From the NCBI GenBank assembly GCA_964511555.1, contig CAZEFR010000004.1:1-64000 (forward strand): DNA of 64,000 nucleotides, read 5' to 3'. Positions 41,355-48,597 of the stretch are shown one piece after another. A program made the position numbers and the translations under genes. The notes beneath the pieces are model-generated. The model did no database searches. It had not been told where the DNA came from and saw nothing but the letters and a program-made list of their open reading frames with translations. The number at the start of each line of letters is the position of its first letter. The first letter of the stretch is position 1. The DNA is from CAIZGX01 sp964511555 (GTDB taxonomy: Bacteria; Bacteroidota; Bacteroidia; Flavobacteriales_D; Sanyastnellaceae).

Positions 41355-42448
41355 CCCAAGGAAACGCCAATAAGCGATCCTATTCCGAATGTAATTGCAG
41401 CTGCAATTAATCCGAATAAAACCTGACGGAACCCGCTAAACCAAACGTTTCTTCCAGTAAACAAGGTGATAGCGGCACCAATTCCAAACAATCCGAAAGC
41501 ACTACATACGGTGCTTAAAATGATTGCTGTGAATCCTGATGTAAAGAAGAATGGAACCACAGGAATAATAGCTCCGGTTAAGAATAAGAAAAACGAAGAG
41601 TAGGCTGCTTCCATGGCAGATCCTTTTAACTCTTCCGCATTAATTCCTAATTCTTCTCGCACTAAAATATCCAAGGCTTGTTCTTTGTTCTGCATAATCG
41701 AAGCCGCCATCTCTCTTGCTTGTGCTTCGGGAATACCTTTAGCCATATAGATTAAAGCAATTTCTTGTTGTTCACCTTCCGGATTAATCTCTAACTCTTC
41801 GGCTTCCAATTCCATTTGATTTTCGGAAAGCTCTTGCGAAGACTTCACGCTTATCCACTCACCCAATGCCATAGACAATGCTCCTGCTAACATTCCTGCA
41901 AGGCCTGTCATGAGCACAGGACCATTACCCGAGCTCGCCCCTGCGACACCCATGACCAAACTGAAGTTTGATACTAATCCGTCGTTACCACCCAAAACCG
42001 CAGCGCGTATAGCATTTCCACCAACATTCCGGTGACGTTTTTCGAAACGAGTCAATGCAGATCCTGATATGTTTTTGTTGGAATTGAGAATATTTCGAAG
42101 AATGGAAACGTGAGCAGTGTCTGAAATAGAATTCTGCATGTTTTGCTTTTTGCGCGCATTCAATACACCTGCTGACAATCCTTTTTCTGTATCCAATAGA
42201 ACACCTAAGACATAATCATATCCGAATATCTTCCCAATTCTTCTTAGTGTTTTCGCTCTTCCTGAAGGGCCAGGCATATCGGATTCAGGAAGACCTTTAC
42301 TCTTCAAAAATGCTTTCGCATGTCCCATTTCAATTTCACTCATCTCACGAAACACATGCGCCACATTCGAATCTTCCTCGTGCTCTGCAAGCAAGGCATA
42401 AAGAAAAGAAGCGTCAACTTCGGTTTGAATACTTGTTAAGTTTTCCAT
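41351..42448 (-). CDS. Ferritin-like/VIT1 (CCC1) fused metal transporter
   Basis: This 365-residue membrane protein fuses a ferritin-like di-iron domain to a vacuolar iron transporter-like (VIT1/CCC1) domain. Residues about 5-140 hold the ferritin-like helices (LYALLAEHEEDSNVAHVFREMSEIEMGHAKAF, with Glu-rich iron ligands). The transporter begins at about residue 150 with HRNVGGNAIRAAVLGGNDGLVSNFSLVMGVAG and has five membrane segments and a cytoplasmic MEAE/EEL metal-binding loop. Relatives (MbfA) export iron or manganese. The ATG at 42448 is preferred; an earlier start adds 23 unrelated residues and would overlap the neighbour. It is convergent with the propeller gene and divergent from 42570. 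Confidence 0.88.
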   Translation of the reverse strand: MENLTSIQTEVDASFLYALLAEHEEDSNVAHVFREMSEIEMGHAKAFLKSKGLPESDMPGPSGRAKTLRRIGKIFGYDYVLGVLLDTEKGLSAGVLNARKKQNMQNSISDTAHVSILRNILNSNKNISGSALTRFEKRHRNVGGNAIRAAVLGGNDGLVSNFSLVMGVAGASSGNGPVLMTGLAGMLAGALSMALGEWISVKSSQELSENQMELEAEELEINPEGEQQEIALIYMAKGIPEAQAREMAASIMQNKEQALDILVREELGINAEELKGSAMEAAYSSFFLFLTGAIIPVVPFFFTSGFTAIILSTVCSAFGLFGIGAAITLFTGRNVWFSGFRQVLFGLIAAAITFGIGSLIGVSLG

Positions 42449-42569
42449 AAAATGAATTTTCCTGCAAGTTCGATGATAATTAAATGAAATGCAAATAGCC
42501 CAGAAGTTCAAATCCATTCAACCTACTCGATATACCAACAAATCAATTATATTCTATATTTTTATTGTA

Positions 42570-43181
42570 ATGAACAGGCATCTTCTAATCATACTATTAT
42601 TCTCTGCGATCATAAGTTCATGTAGCATTGAAAAAAGAGTTTATCAATCGGGCTATTACATTTCCGGAAGAAACTTCTCCCATGATGATGTAGATATTCC
42701 CAAGGGTATAAAGCCTATTGCCTTTGAAGAGCCTAAGACCTTAGAAAAAGCATCTGAAGCAGTTATTGTCGCAACTGAGCAATATTCAACTTTGACATCA
42801 AATTATTCTGATTCAACAATAAAAGACAACAATCTTTCAAATATTATTCAGACTAATAAAATTCTGACCAAAACGCATTCCGACTCCATTCCAGACGATG
42901 AAAAAGTACTTTTAGCTAACTATGAAAAAAACCACCAGACAAAAAAGAAACTTAAAAAAATTGGTTTCTATCCTTTGGTGGTTGCGACGTTCGGATTTTT
43001 TATGACTTGGATATTTTTTATTCCTTGGCTCTATGGATCATTAAACAACGATTCGACCTTTTTTACTTTTCTGTTTACTTTCCTTTTTGGGCTTGCAATG
43101 CTCTTTCCTTTGTCTATTGCATATCTCATTCTTTCTATCACCACGAAGAAACAACGTCGAAAACTAAGACGAATGGGCTAG
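42570..43181 (+). CDS. Putative lipoprotein with two C-terminal membrane segments
   Basis: This protein of about 203 residues starts at ATG 42570 with a lipoprotein signal (LLIILLFSAIISSC, lipobox ISSC at about residue 19). The next residues IEKRVYQSGYYISG resemble a motif seen after the lipobox in many small Bacteroidota lipoproteins. After a Ser/Thr-rich middle there are two hydrophobic segments (VVATFGFFMTWIFFIPWLYG and FLFTFLFGLAMLFPLSIAYLIL) and a basic tail. An upstream ATG (42489) would add 27 residues and is unlikely. The function is unknown. Confidence 0.72.
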   Translation: MNRHLLIILLFSAIISSCSIEKRVYQSGYYISGRNFSHDDVDIPKGIKPIAFEEPKTLEKASEAVIVATEQYSTLTSNYSDSTIKDNNLSNIIQTNKILTKTHSDSIPDDEKVLLANYEKNHQTKKKLKKIGFYPLVVATFGFFMTWIFFIPWLYGSLNNDSTFFTFLFTFLFGLAMLFPLSIAYLILSITTKKQRRKLRRMG

Positions 43182-43193
43182 TCAAATGAGAAT

Positions 43194-43348
43194 TTCTTAC
43201 NNNNNNNNNNNNNNNNNNNNNNNNNNNNNNNNNNNNNNNNNNNNNNNNNNNNNNNNNNNNNNNNNNNNNNNNNNNNNNNNNNNNNNNNNNNNNNNNNNNN
43301 TTCTTACCTCTTCTTACCTCTTCTTACCTCTTCATCCCCTCTCTTCCC
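43194..43348 (+). repeat. TTCTTACCTC decamer tandem repeat spanning the gap
   Basis: Three exact decamers TTCTTACCTC follow the gap (43301-43330), then TTCATCCCCTCTCTTCCC. The bases just before the gap (43194-43200) are TTCTTAC, the start of the same unit. The gap therefore lies inside a tandem array of unknown length. The motif is related to the CTTACCTTCTCTTACC and CCCCTCTCTT repeats at 1199-1253 and 19344-19488. Confidence 0.8.
43201..43300. other. Assembly gap (100 N)
   Basis: Exactly 100 N. Both flanks carry the same decamer, so the assembler most likely failed at a tandem repeat; the real size is unknown. Confidence 0.98.
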
Positions 43349-43362
43349 TTTTTCAAAGACTC

Positions 43363-43452
43363 GCCATCGGCATTCGTCCGCAGGACATTCGTCTGAAAGA
43401 CATCAGTGCTTCGCACATTCGTCCGCAGGACATTCGTATCTTTGATACATCA
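43363..43452 (+). repeat. Mini-hairpin array 4, ending at a start codon
   Basis: Six hairpins occur: GCC-atc-GGC (43363-43371), GTCC-gca-GGAC, GTCT-gaa-AGAC, GTGC-ttc-GCAC, GTCC-gca-GGAC and GTATC-ttt-GATAC (43436-43448). Five stems differ from one another and three (GTCT, GTGC, GTATC) occur nowhere else in the window. Linkers are ATTC or ATCA. The final ATCA (43449-43452) includes the A of the ATG start codon of the next gene. The array is therefore the 5' leader of that gene. Confidence 0.93.
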
Positions 43453-44072
43453 TGAACCCTCAAGTAGACATCATACTCGAAGAAGGCTGTGGCCGATGCA
43501 AGCTCGTTGGCACTCCTCAATGCCGAATGATTATTCGCAGTCTTGAAATGAAAGCATTAAGAGAAATCGCATTGGAGTCTGGATTGGAAGAAGAAGTTAA
43601 ATGGGGATTTCCAGCCTATACCTTCAAGAAGAAAAACATTTTTATGCTAGGAAGTTTCAAAGAATATTCAAGCATCATGTTTTTCAAGGGAGCCTTGCTC
43701 AGTGATCCTGAAAAAATATTGATTCAACCCACAGAGAATTCAAATTCGGGAAGGCAACTTCGGTTTACGAATGCCAAAGAAATTTTAAAAATTAAAAAGA
43801 CAATTCTTCAATACATTTTCGAGGCGACGGAAATTGAAAAATCAGGAGCGAAAGTCGAAGCCAAGAAGACTTCGGAATATCCAATGCCCGAAGAATTAAA
43901 AGACAAATTCAAAGAGCTTCCAGAATTGAAAGCGGCATTCGAAAACCTAACTCCTGGCAGACAGCGAGGATACCTCCTGCACTTCTCTCAAGCCAAGCAA
44001 TCTGCCACTCGCCTTTCTCGCATAGAAAAGTGCATGGAAGCAATTTTTAACGGCAAAGGCATGAACGAATAA
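43452..44072 (+). CDS. YdeI/OmdA family protein (DUF1801-like)
   Basis: This 206-residue cytoplasmic protein has an N-terminal DUF1801-like fold (REIALESGLEEEVKWGFPAYTFKKKNIFMLGSFKEYSSIMFFKGALL, residues 38-85, given in outline) and a C-terminal OmdA helical block with LTPGRQRGYLLHFSQAKQSATRLSRIEK. The pairing is the YdeI family; some members affect resistance to stress or peptides, but the molecular role is not known. Its start codon touches the last hairpin of array 4. It lies 11 bp upstream of the NUC1 nuclease gene on the same strand. Confidence 0.87.
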   Translation: MNPQVDIILEEGCGRCKLVGTPQCRMIIRSLEMKALREIALESGLEEEVKWGFPAYTFKKKNIFMLGSFKEYSSIMFFKGALLSDPEKILIQPTENSNSGRQLRFTNAKEILKIKKTILQYIFEATEIEKSGAKVEAKKTSEYPMPEELKDKFKELPELKAAFENLTPGRQRGYLLHFSQAKQSATRLSRIEKCMEAIFNGKGMNE

Positions 44073-44083
44073 ATCAAATTGAA

Positions 44084-45070
44084 ATGAGTAGTACAAAACG
44101 ACCGAGAAGAATTATCATACTCATCGCCCTGCTCTGCTTGGTCGTTGCAATTGTTTATGCTTTTCAGTCGAGCAGTGCTCCTGTTGTTTCAAATACAGAA
44201 ACCAAACAAGAAGAACAAAAGGAAGAAATTATATCAACGGAGAACATTACCCATCTCGAGTATCCTGCTATTCTTCCCAACGAGAAAATAATTTCCCATT
44301 CGGGTTATTCTTTTGTCTATTCGGAAGAACACGAACAAGCGAAATGGATCGCTTACGAGTTGACGAAGGAAGAGACCAACAGTCTTTTCGAGCGGACAGA
44401 TAAATTTCTCGTCGACCCAATGGTTTCAACCGGAACCGCAGAGAATTCAGACTACGCCAATTCCGGATACGACAAAGGTCATTTGGCCCCTGCTGCAGAT
44501 ATGGGTTGGTCAGCTTTGGCCATGAAAGAGAGTTTTTACTTCAGCAACATGAGTCCGCAGCTTCCAGGATTTAATAGGGGTGTATGGAAAAGATTGGAAG
44601 AACTCATGCGTTCTTGGGCTTCAGATTACAACGCTATCTACATTGTTACTGGACCAATCTTAAAATCTGGATTGCCAACTATTGGAGGTAATCGAGTTTC
44701 AGTTCCACTGGAGTATTATAAGGTCATTTTAGATTACACCCAACCCGAAATACATGCAATAGGGTTCATTCTTCCAAACGCCTCATCGAGCGCTTCGCTT
44801 AACACTTTCGCTGTGAGCATTGATGAAGTAGAGAGCAGAACAGGCATCGACTTCTTCCCTGCTCTACCAGACGATCAAGAGACGAAACTTGAAAAAGAGG
44901 TATGTCAAACGTGTTGGCATTGGCAAGCTTCTAAAACGAATAATGGTTCAGGATCAAATCAAAAATCAGGCACTTCAGTACAATGCTCTGGAATAACAAA
45001 AGCAGGGGCTCGTTGCAGGCGGATGACGTTAAGCGAAAACGGGAGATGCTACCAGCACGGTGGAAATTAA
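44084..45070 (+). CDS. NUC1-type DNA/RNA endonuclease with Cys/His tail
   Basis: This 328-residue protein has an N-terminal membrane anchor or uncleaved signal (IIILIALLCLVVAIVYAF). The DNA/RNA non-specific endonuclease domain spans about residues 60-265, with the catalytic block DKGHLAPAADMGW (the D-x-G-H motif, with the general-base His) and FSNMSPQLPGFNRGVWKRLE providing the Mg-binding Asn. The C-terminal 30 residues form C-x9-C-x10-C-x2-H (QCSGITKAGARCRRM, RCYQHGG), a likely zinc knuckle. It should cleave nucleic acids outside the cytoplasm. The tail may bind DNA. Only 11 bp separates it from the YdeI-like gene. Confidence 0.9.
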   Translation: MSSTKRPRRIIILIALLCLVVAIVYAFQSSSAPVVSNTETKQEEQKEEIISTENITHLEYPAILPNEKIISHSGYSFVYSEEHEQAKWIAYELTKEETNSLFERTDKFLVDPMVSTGTAENSDYANSGYDKGHLAPAADMGWSALAMKESFYFSNMSPQLPGFNRGVWKRLEELMRSWASDYNAIYIVTGPILKSGLPTIGGNRVSVPLEYYKVILDYTQPEIHAIGFILPNASSSASLNTFAVSIDEVESRTGIDFFPALPDDQETKLEKEVCQTCWHWQASKTNNGSGSNQKSGTSVQCSGITKAGARCRRMTLSENGRCYQHGGN

Positions 45071-45117
45071 CACCGCTTTTCTTTCATAAGTAAAATCTAT
45101 AATTTTATAAAAACTAT

Positions 45118-45162
45118 TGATAATCTGTATCATAAGTTAGCATCTACATTTGAACGTTCAAA
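45118..45162 (+). promoter_or_regulatory. katG promoter with two dyad elements
   Basis: TACATTTG (45145-45152) is an exact -7 box, 35 bases before katG. Two inverted repeats flank it: TGATA-atctg-TATCA (45118-45132), and the perfect 14-bp palindrome TTTGAACGTTCAAA (45149-45162), which begins inside the -7 box. The placement suggests an activator or repressor site upstream and a repressor site over the transcription start. The regulator (OxyR, PerR or other) cannot be named from sequence. Confidence 0.55.
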
Positions 45163-45187
45163 CTAGAAATAACTTAAACAGTTTTCA

Positions 45188-47449
45188 ATGAAAAAAATCC
45201 TAGTAATTACAGGGCTCGTTGCTGCAGTAAATGCTTCTGCTCAACCGCATGAAGCCATGCAAGGACAATGTCCATTTCACCCTTCTGCATCGCCTCAAAA
45301 AACAGAAGTGATTGGTAGCGGGCAAAACAACAGAGATTGGTGGCCAAATGCCCTAAATCTAGAAGTTCTTCGTCAGAACTCTAGCCTTTCTAATCCTATG
45401 GATGCTCAATTCTCTTATGAAAAAGCATTCACAACGTTGGATTATTTCGCGTTGAAAAAAGACATCAACGCACTACTTACAAACAGTCAGGATTGGTGGC
45501 CTGCAGACTTCGGCAACTACGGACCATTCTTTGTCCGCATGGCATGGCACAGCGCAGGAACGTACAGAACAGGCGACGGTCGCGGAGGCACGCGCTCGGG
45601 AATGGAGCGATTCGCGCCACAAAACAGCTGGCCCGACAACGCAAACTTGGATAAAGCGCGCCGACTTCTCTGGCCTATCAAACAGAAATACGGCAATCAA
45701 ATTTCTTGGGCCGACTTGATGATTTTGGCTGGAAATGTTGCCTTAGAAAACATGGGGTTCAAAACCTTTGGATTTGCAGGTGGACGTGTTGATGTATGGG
45801 AGCCGGAGCAATACGTATACTGGGGTCCTGAAACGAAATGGCTTGACGATAAACGTTACAGTGAAGGAAGACAACTCGAGAAGCCTCTAGCGGCCGTTCA
45901 AATGGGCCTAATCTATGTTAATCCAGAAGGTCCAAACGGAGTTCCTGATCCACTCGCTTCTGCAAAAGACATTCGCGAAACATTCGGACGAATGAGTATG
46001 AATGATGAAGAAACCGTTGCGCTTATCGCCGGTGGACATACCTTCGGCAAAACTCACGGAGCTGGAAGTGCCTCTCACGTAGGTGAGGCACCTGAAGGCG
46101 CTGGAATTGAAGAGCAAGGTTTGGGTTGGAAAAGTGATTTTAATTCAGGAAAAGGAAAAGATGCGATTACATCCGGACTTGAAGTAATTTGGAATTCAAC
46201 GCCAACGCAATGGAGCAACAGATACTTCACTACCCTTTTCAACAATGAATGGGAATTGACAACAAGCCCAGCGGGCGCAAAACAATGGACTCCGAAAAAC
46301 GGCGTGGCAAACGTTCCAGATGCTTTCGATCCGAATAAAAAGCATATGGCAGGTATGCTTACCACTGACATCGCATTGCGCGTTGATCCTGCTTATGAAA
46401 AAATATCTAGGAGATTCCTTGAGCATCCTGAAGAATTCGCAGACGCCTTTGCTCGCGCTTGGTTCAAGTTAACTCACCGCGACATGGGACCAAAAACGAC
46501 TTACTTAGGTCCAGAGGTTCCTAAAGAAAATCTGATTTGGCAAGACCCTATTCCAGCATTGAATCATGCAACAGTTGATAACAATGATATTGCGACACTA
46601 AGAACTCAACTACTTGCATCCGGACTAACCACAAGTGAAATGGTTTCTACTGCATGGGCTTCTGCTTCTACTTACCGTAATTCAGACAGACGCGGTGGTG
46701 CAAACGGTGCGCGTATACGCCTTGCTCCTCAGAAAGATTGGGAGGTAAACAATCCTAAGCAGCTTGCAAAAGTTCTTGCTGCTTACGAGAAGATTCAAAA
46801 GGAATTCAACAACAAGGCTAAGGATGGAAAGAAAGTTTCTATGGCTGACTTAATTGTTCTTGCTGGTAACATCGCTGTTGAAGAAGCTGCGAAAAATGCT
46901 GGAGTTACCATTGCCATTCCATTTACACCTGGGCGCATGGATGCTACACAAGAGCAAACAGATGTCAATTCATTTGCAGTTCTTGAACCTATAGCAGATG
47001 GCTTCCGCAGTTACTTGAAGACAAAGTACACTGTTCCAACTGAAGCTCTGTTAGTCGATAAAGCACAATTGCTAACACTTACTGCTCCGGAAATGACTGT
47101 TTTGGTGGGTGGAATGCGTTCGTTGAACGCGAACTTCGACAATTCAAAAAACGGGATTTTTGTTTCAAAGAAAGATCAACTTTCGAATGACTTCTTCGTT
47201 CAATTGTTAGACATGAATGTGATCTGGACCGCTGTGAATGCCGACGATGAATTGTTTGAAGGAAGAGACCGCAAGACAGGTGATGTTAAATACATGGCTA
47301 CACGCGCCGATTTGATCTTCGGTTCAAATTCTGAATTACGCGCTGTTGCAGAAGTGTATGCTAGCAACGATGCGAAAGAAAAATTCGTGAAAGATTTTGC
47401 TAAAGCTTGGAACAAGGTAATGAACCTGGACCGCTTCGATGTGAAATAA
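45188..47449 (+). CDS. katG: Exported catalase-peroxidase
   Basis: This 753-residue bifunctional haem enzyme destroys hydrogen peroxide. A signal peptide is evident (KKILVITGLVAAVNASAQ), so it should act in the periplasm. The distal site is Arg117, Trp120, His121 (RMAWHSAGTY); Tyr243 (LIYVNPEGP) and Met269 (GRMSMNDEE) complete the Met-Tyr-Trp crosslink. The proximal haem ligand is His284 (GGHTFGKTHG). The C-terminal haem-free domain is complete. Full length; not in an operon. It has a strong promoter region with two palindromes and a terminator, and it stands between the nuclease and an SdpI-like gene. Confidence 0.97.
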   Translation: MKKILVITGLVAAVNASAQPHEAMQGQCPFHPSASPQKTEVIGSGQNNRDWWPNALNLEVLRQNSSLSNPMDAQFSYEKAFTTLDYFALKKDINALLTNSQDWWPADFGNYGPFFVRMAWHSAGTYRTGDGRGGTRSGMERFAPQNSWPDNANLDKARRLLWPIKQKYGNQISWADLMILAGNVALENMGFKTFGFAGGRVDVWEPEQYVYWGPETKWLDDKRYSEGRQLEKPLAAVQMGLIYVNPEGPNGVPDPLASAKDIRETFGRMSMNDEETVALIAGGHTFGKTHGAGSASHVGEAPEGAGIEEQGLGWKSDFNSGKGKDAITSGLEVIWNSTPTQWSNRYFTTLFNNEWELTTSPAGAKQWTPKNGVANVPDAFDPNKKHMAGMLTTDIALRVDPAYEKISRRFLEHPEEFADAFARAWFKLTHRDMGPKTTYLGPEVPKENLIWQDPIPALNHATVDNNDIATLRTQLLASGLTTSEMVSTAWASASTYRNSDRRGGANGARIRLAPQKDWEVNNPKQLAKVLAAYEKIQKEFNNKAKDGKKVSMADLIVLAGNIAVEEAAKNAGVTIAIPFTPGRMDATQEQTDVNSFAVLEPIADGFRSYLKTKYTVPTEALLVDKAQLLTLTAPEMTVLVGGMRSLNANFDNSKNGIFVSKKDQLSNDFFVQLLDMNVIWTAVNADDELFEGRDRKTGDVKYMATRADLIFGSNSELRAVAEVYASNDAKEKFVKDFAKAWNKVMNLDRFDVK

Positions 47450-47466
47450 GAATTTCAAATGATAGG

Positions 47467-47500
47467 AAAGGCCGACGATTGTCGGCCTTTTTTATTTTAA
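47467..47500 (+). terminator. Rho-independent terminator of katG
   Basis: A perfect 10-bp stem AAAGGCCGAC with loop GATT (47467-47490) is followed by a T-rich tract. The tract runs into the last codons of the convergent SdpI-like gene. Confidence 0.88.
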
Positions 47501-47809
47501 TCTCTTTTCGGTTTGAACGAAAAGAACAATGACGCTAACTATCAATAATGCAATTGAAATAACCGCAGACACTTCATCATTGATAGGCAGTGCGATCAGC
47601 ATTCCTCCAATTGCAAGCATAACCAAACCTTGCTTCAGCATAAGTCGCGAAGAATAGCGCTGTGCTATGTCCCAATTCTCTTGGTTCTTCATGCTTCGTG
47701 AAGTGCGATATCCGTATATGCCATTAATCTTCTTTGGCGGGAATTTCATTGTGATAAATGCTGCAATGGAAAAGGCTAATCCAACCAAAAACAAAGGAAG
47801 TACACCCAT
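47492..47809 (-). CDS. SdpI-family small membrane protein
   Basis: This 105-residue protein has three membrane segments (residues 1-20, 57-75, 80-98) and the family block FPPKKINGIYGYRTSRSMKNQENWDIAQ between them, an SdpI/YhfL-like immunity-type core. In Bacillus, SdpI protects against a killing peptide, but no such peptide gene is seen here. It is immediately downstream (3 bp) of the HigBA pair on the same strand, so all three may be one transcript. Confidence 0.86.
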   Translation of the reverse strand: MGVLPLFLVGLAFSIAAFITMKFPPKKINGIYGYRTSRSMKNQENWDIAQRYSSRLMLKQGLVMLAIGGMLIALPINDEVSAVISIALLIVSVIVLFVQTEKRLK

Positions 47810-47811
47810 GA

Positions 47812-48120
47812 TTATTTAATTTCAATGGTTACCTTTTTTCCGAATCCAACTTCAAATAACTCCAAGAGCGTCTTCAAAGTCATATTACCACCATCGTTTT
47901 CAATTCGTGAAATATAGCTGCGCTTCTTATTTACTTTTTGCGCGAACTGTTCTTGCGTGAGGTTGGCTTCCTCTCTGTATTGTCTTAGTTGCATTCCAAT
48001 GACGAAGGCTGTTGATTCTCTCTCAACTTCGTCTCTTAATTTTGTCCCCTCAGGCCCAAATACCTGATTTTTAACCTCATCCCAACTTATTAACTTTGGC
48101 TTTTCATTTTTTTTCTTCAT
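47812..48120 (-). CDS. higA: HigA-like antitoxin, XRE family
   Basis: This 102-residue antitoxin is recognisable from its C-terminal helix-turn-helix (MQLRQYREEANLTQEQFAQKV and KKRSYISRIENDGG, about residues 45-85). The N-terminal half is charged and should wrap the toxin. Its start lies 17 bp inside the toxin gene, so the toxin gene comes first, as in HigBA. Antitoxins of this type repress their own promoter. The gene is followed 2 bp later by an SdpI-like gene. Confidence 0.9.
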   Translation of the reverse strand: MKKKNEKPKLISWDEVKNQVFGPEGTKLRDEVERESTAFVIGMQLRQYREEANLTQEQFAQKVNKKRSYISRIENDGGNMTLKTLLELFEVGFGKKVTIEIK

Positions 48121-48445
48121 AATACCTATTCATTAATTTAATAGCTCTTTCAATTTCCCTTGGAGATGTGCGCATCTCCTTTTTTAAATAACCATTCAAA
48201 ACGACAACAATTCGATTTGCCTCGAAAAAGCAGAAAACTCTCCAGATATTCGTCCCCAGTGAAATTCGAATTTCATAAAGTCCTTTGGAATTTTGAATCT
48301 TCTTAAAATAATTTATTGGCACACGATCAATCTCTTGAATGAACTTAAAAATTTTATTAAACTTTTTTCTAATTGCCAAAGGTTGAGAATCAAGAAAATT
48401 TACAAAATCTTTATCATAAAAATACAGCTCCCTTTTTTTCTGCAT
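48104..48445 (-). CDS. higB: HigB/RelE-like toxin
   Basis: This 113-residue toxin of the RelE/ParE superfamily (phage Gp49-like branch) probably cleaves mRNA on the ribosome. The fold's blocks are FLDSQPLAIRKKFNKIFKFIQ, the core GLYEIRISLGTNIWRVFCFF, IVVVLNGYLKKEMRTSPREIERAI and a basic C-terminal helix. The conserved basic residues are present, so it is likely functional. It lies upstream of, and overlaps, the antitoxin gene. Confidence 0.9.
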   Translation of the reverse strand: MQKKRELYFYDKDFVNFLDSQPLAIRKKFNKIFKFIQEIDRVPINYFKKIQNSKGLYEIRISLGTNIWRVFCFFEANRIVVVLNGYLKKEMRTSPREIERAIKLMNRYYEEKK

Positions 48446-48597
48446 AACAAATGTAACTTATAAGTGTCGTCACTCCAAATTGAGTTTTGAAATTTTACAC
48501 CGAAAGTTCTCGAATCCTTATGTGCTAGTTATGCCAACTAAAACTTGAACGAAATAAGGTTTGGTCTGTACAGCAAGGTCTCTGTAACTTTAACTCA

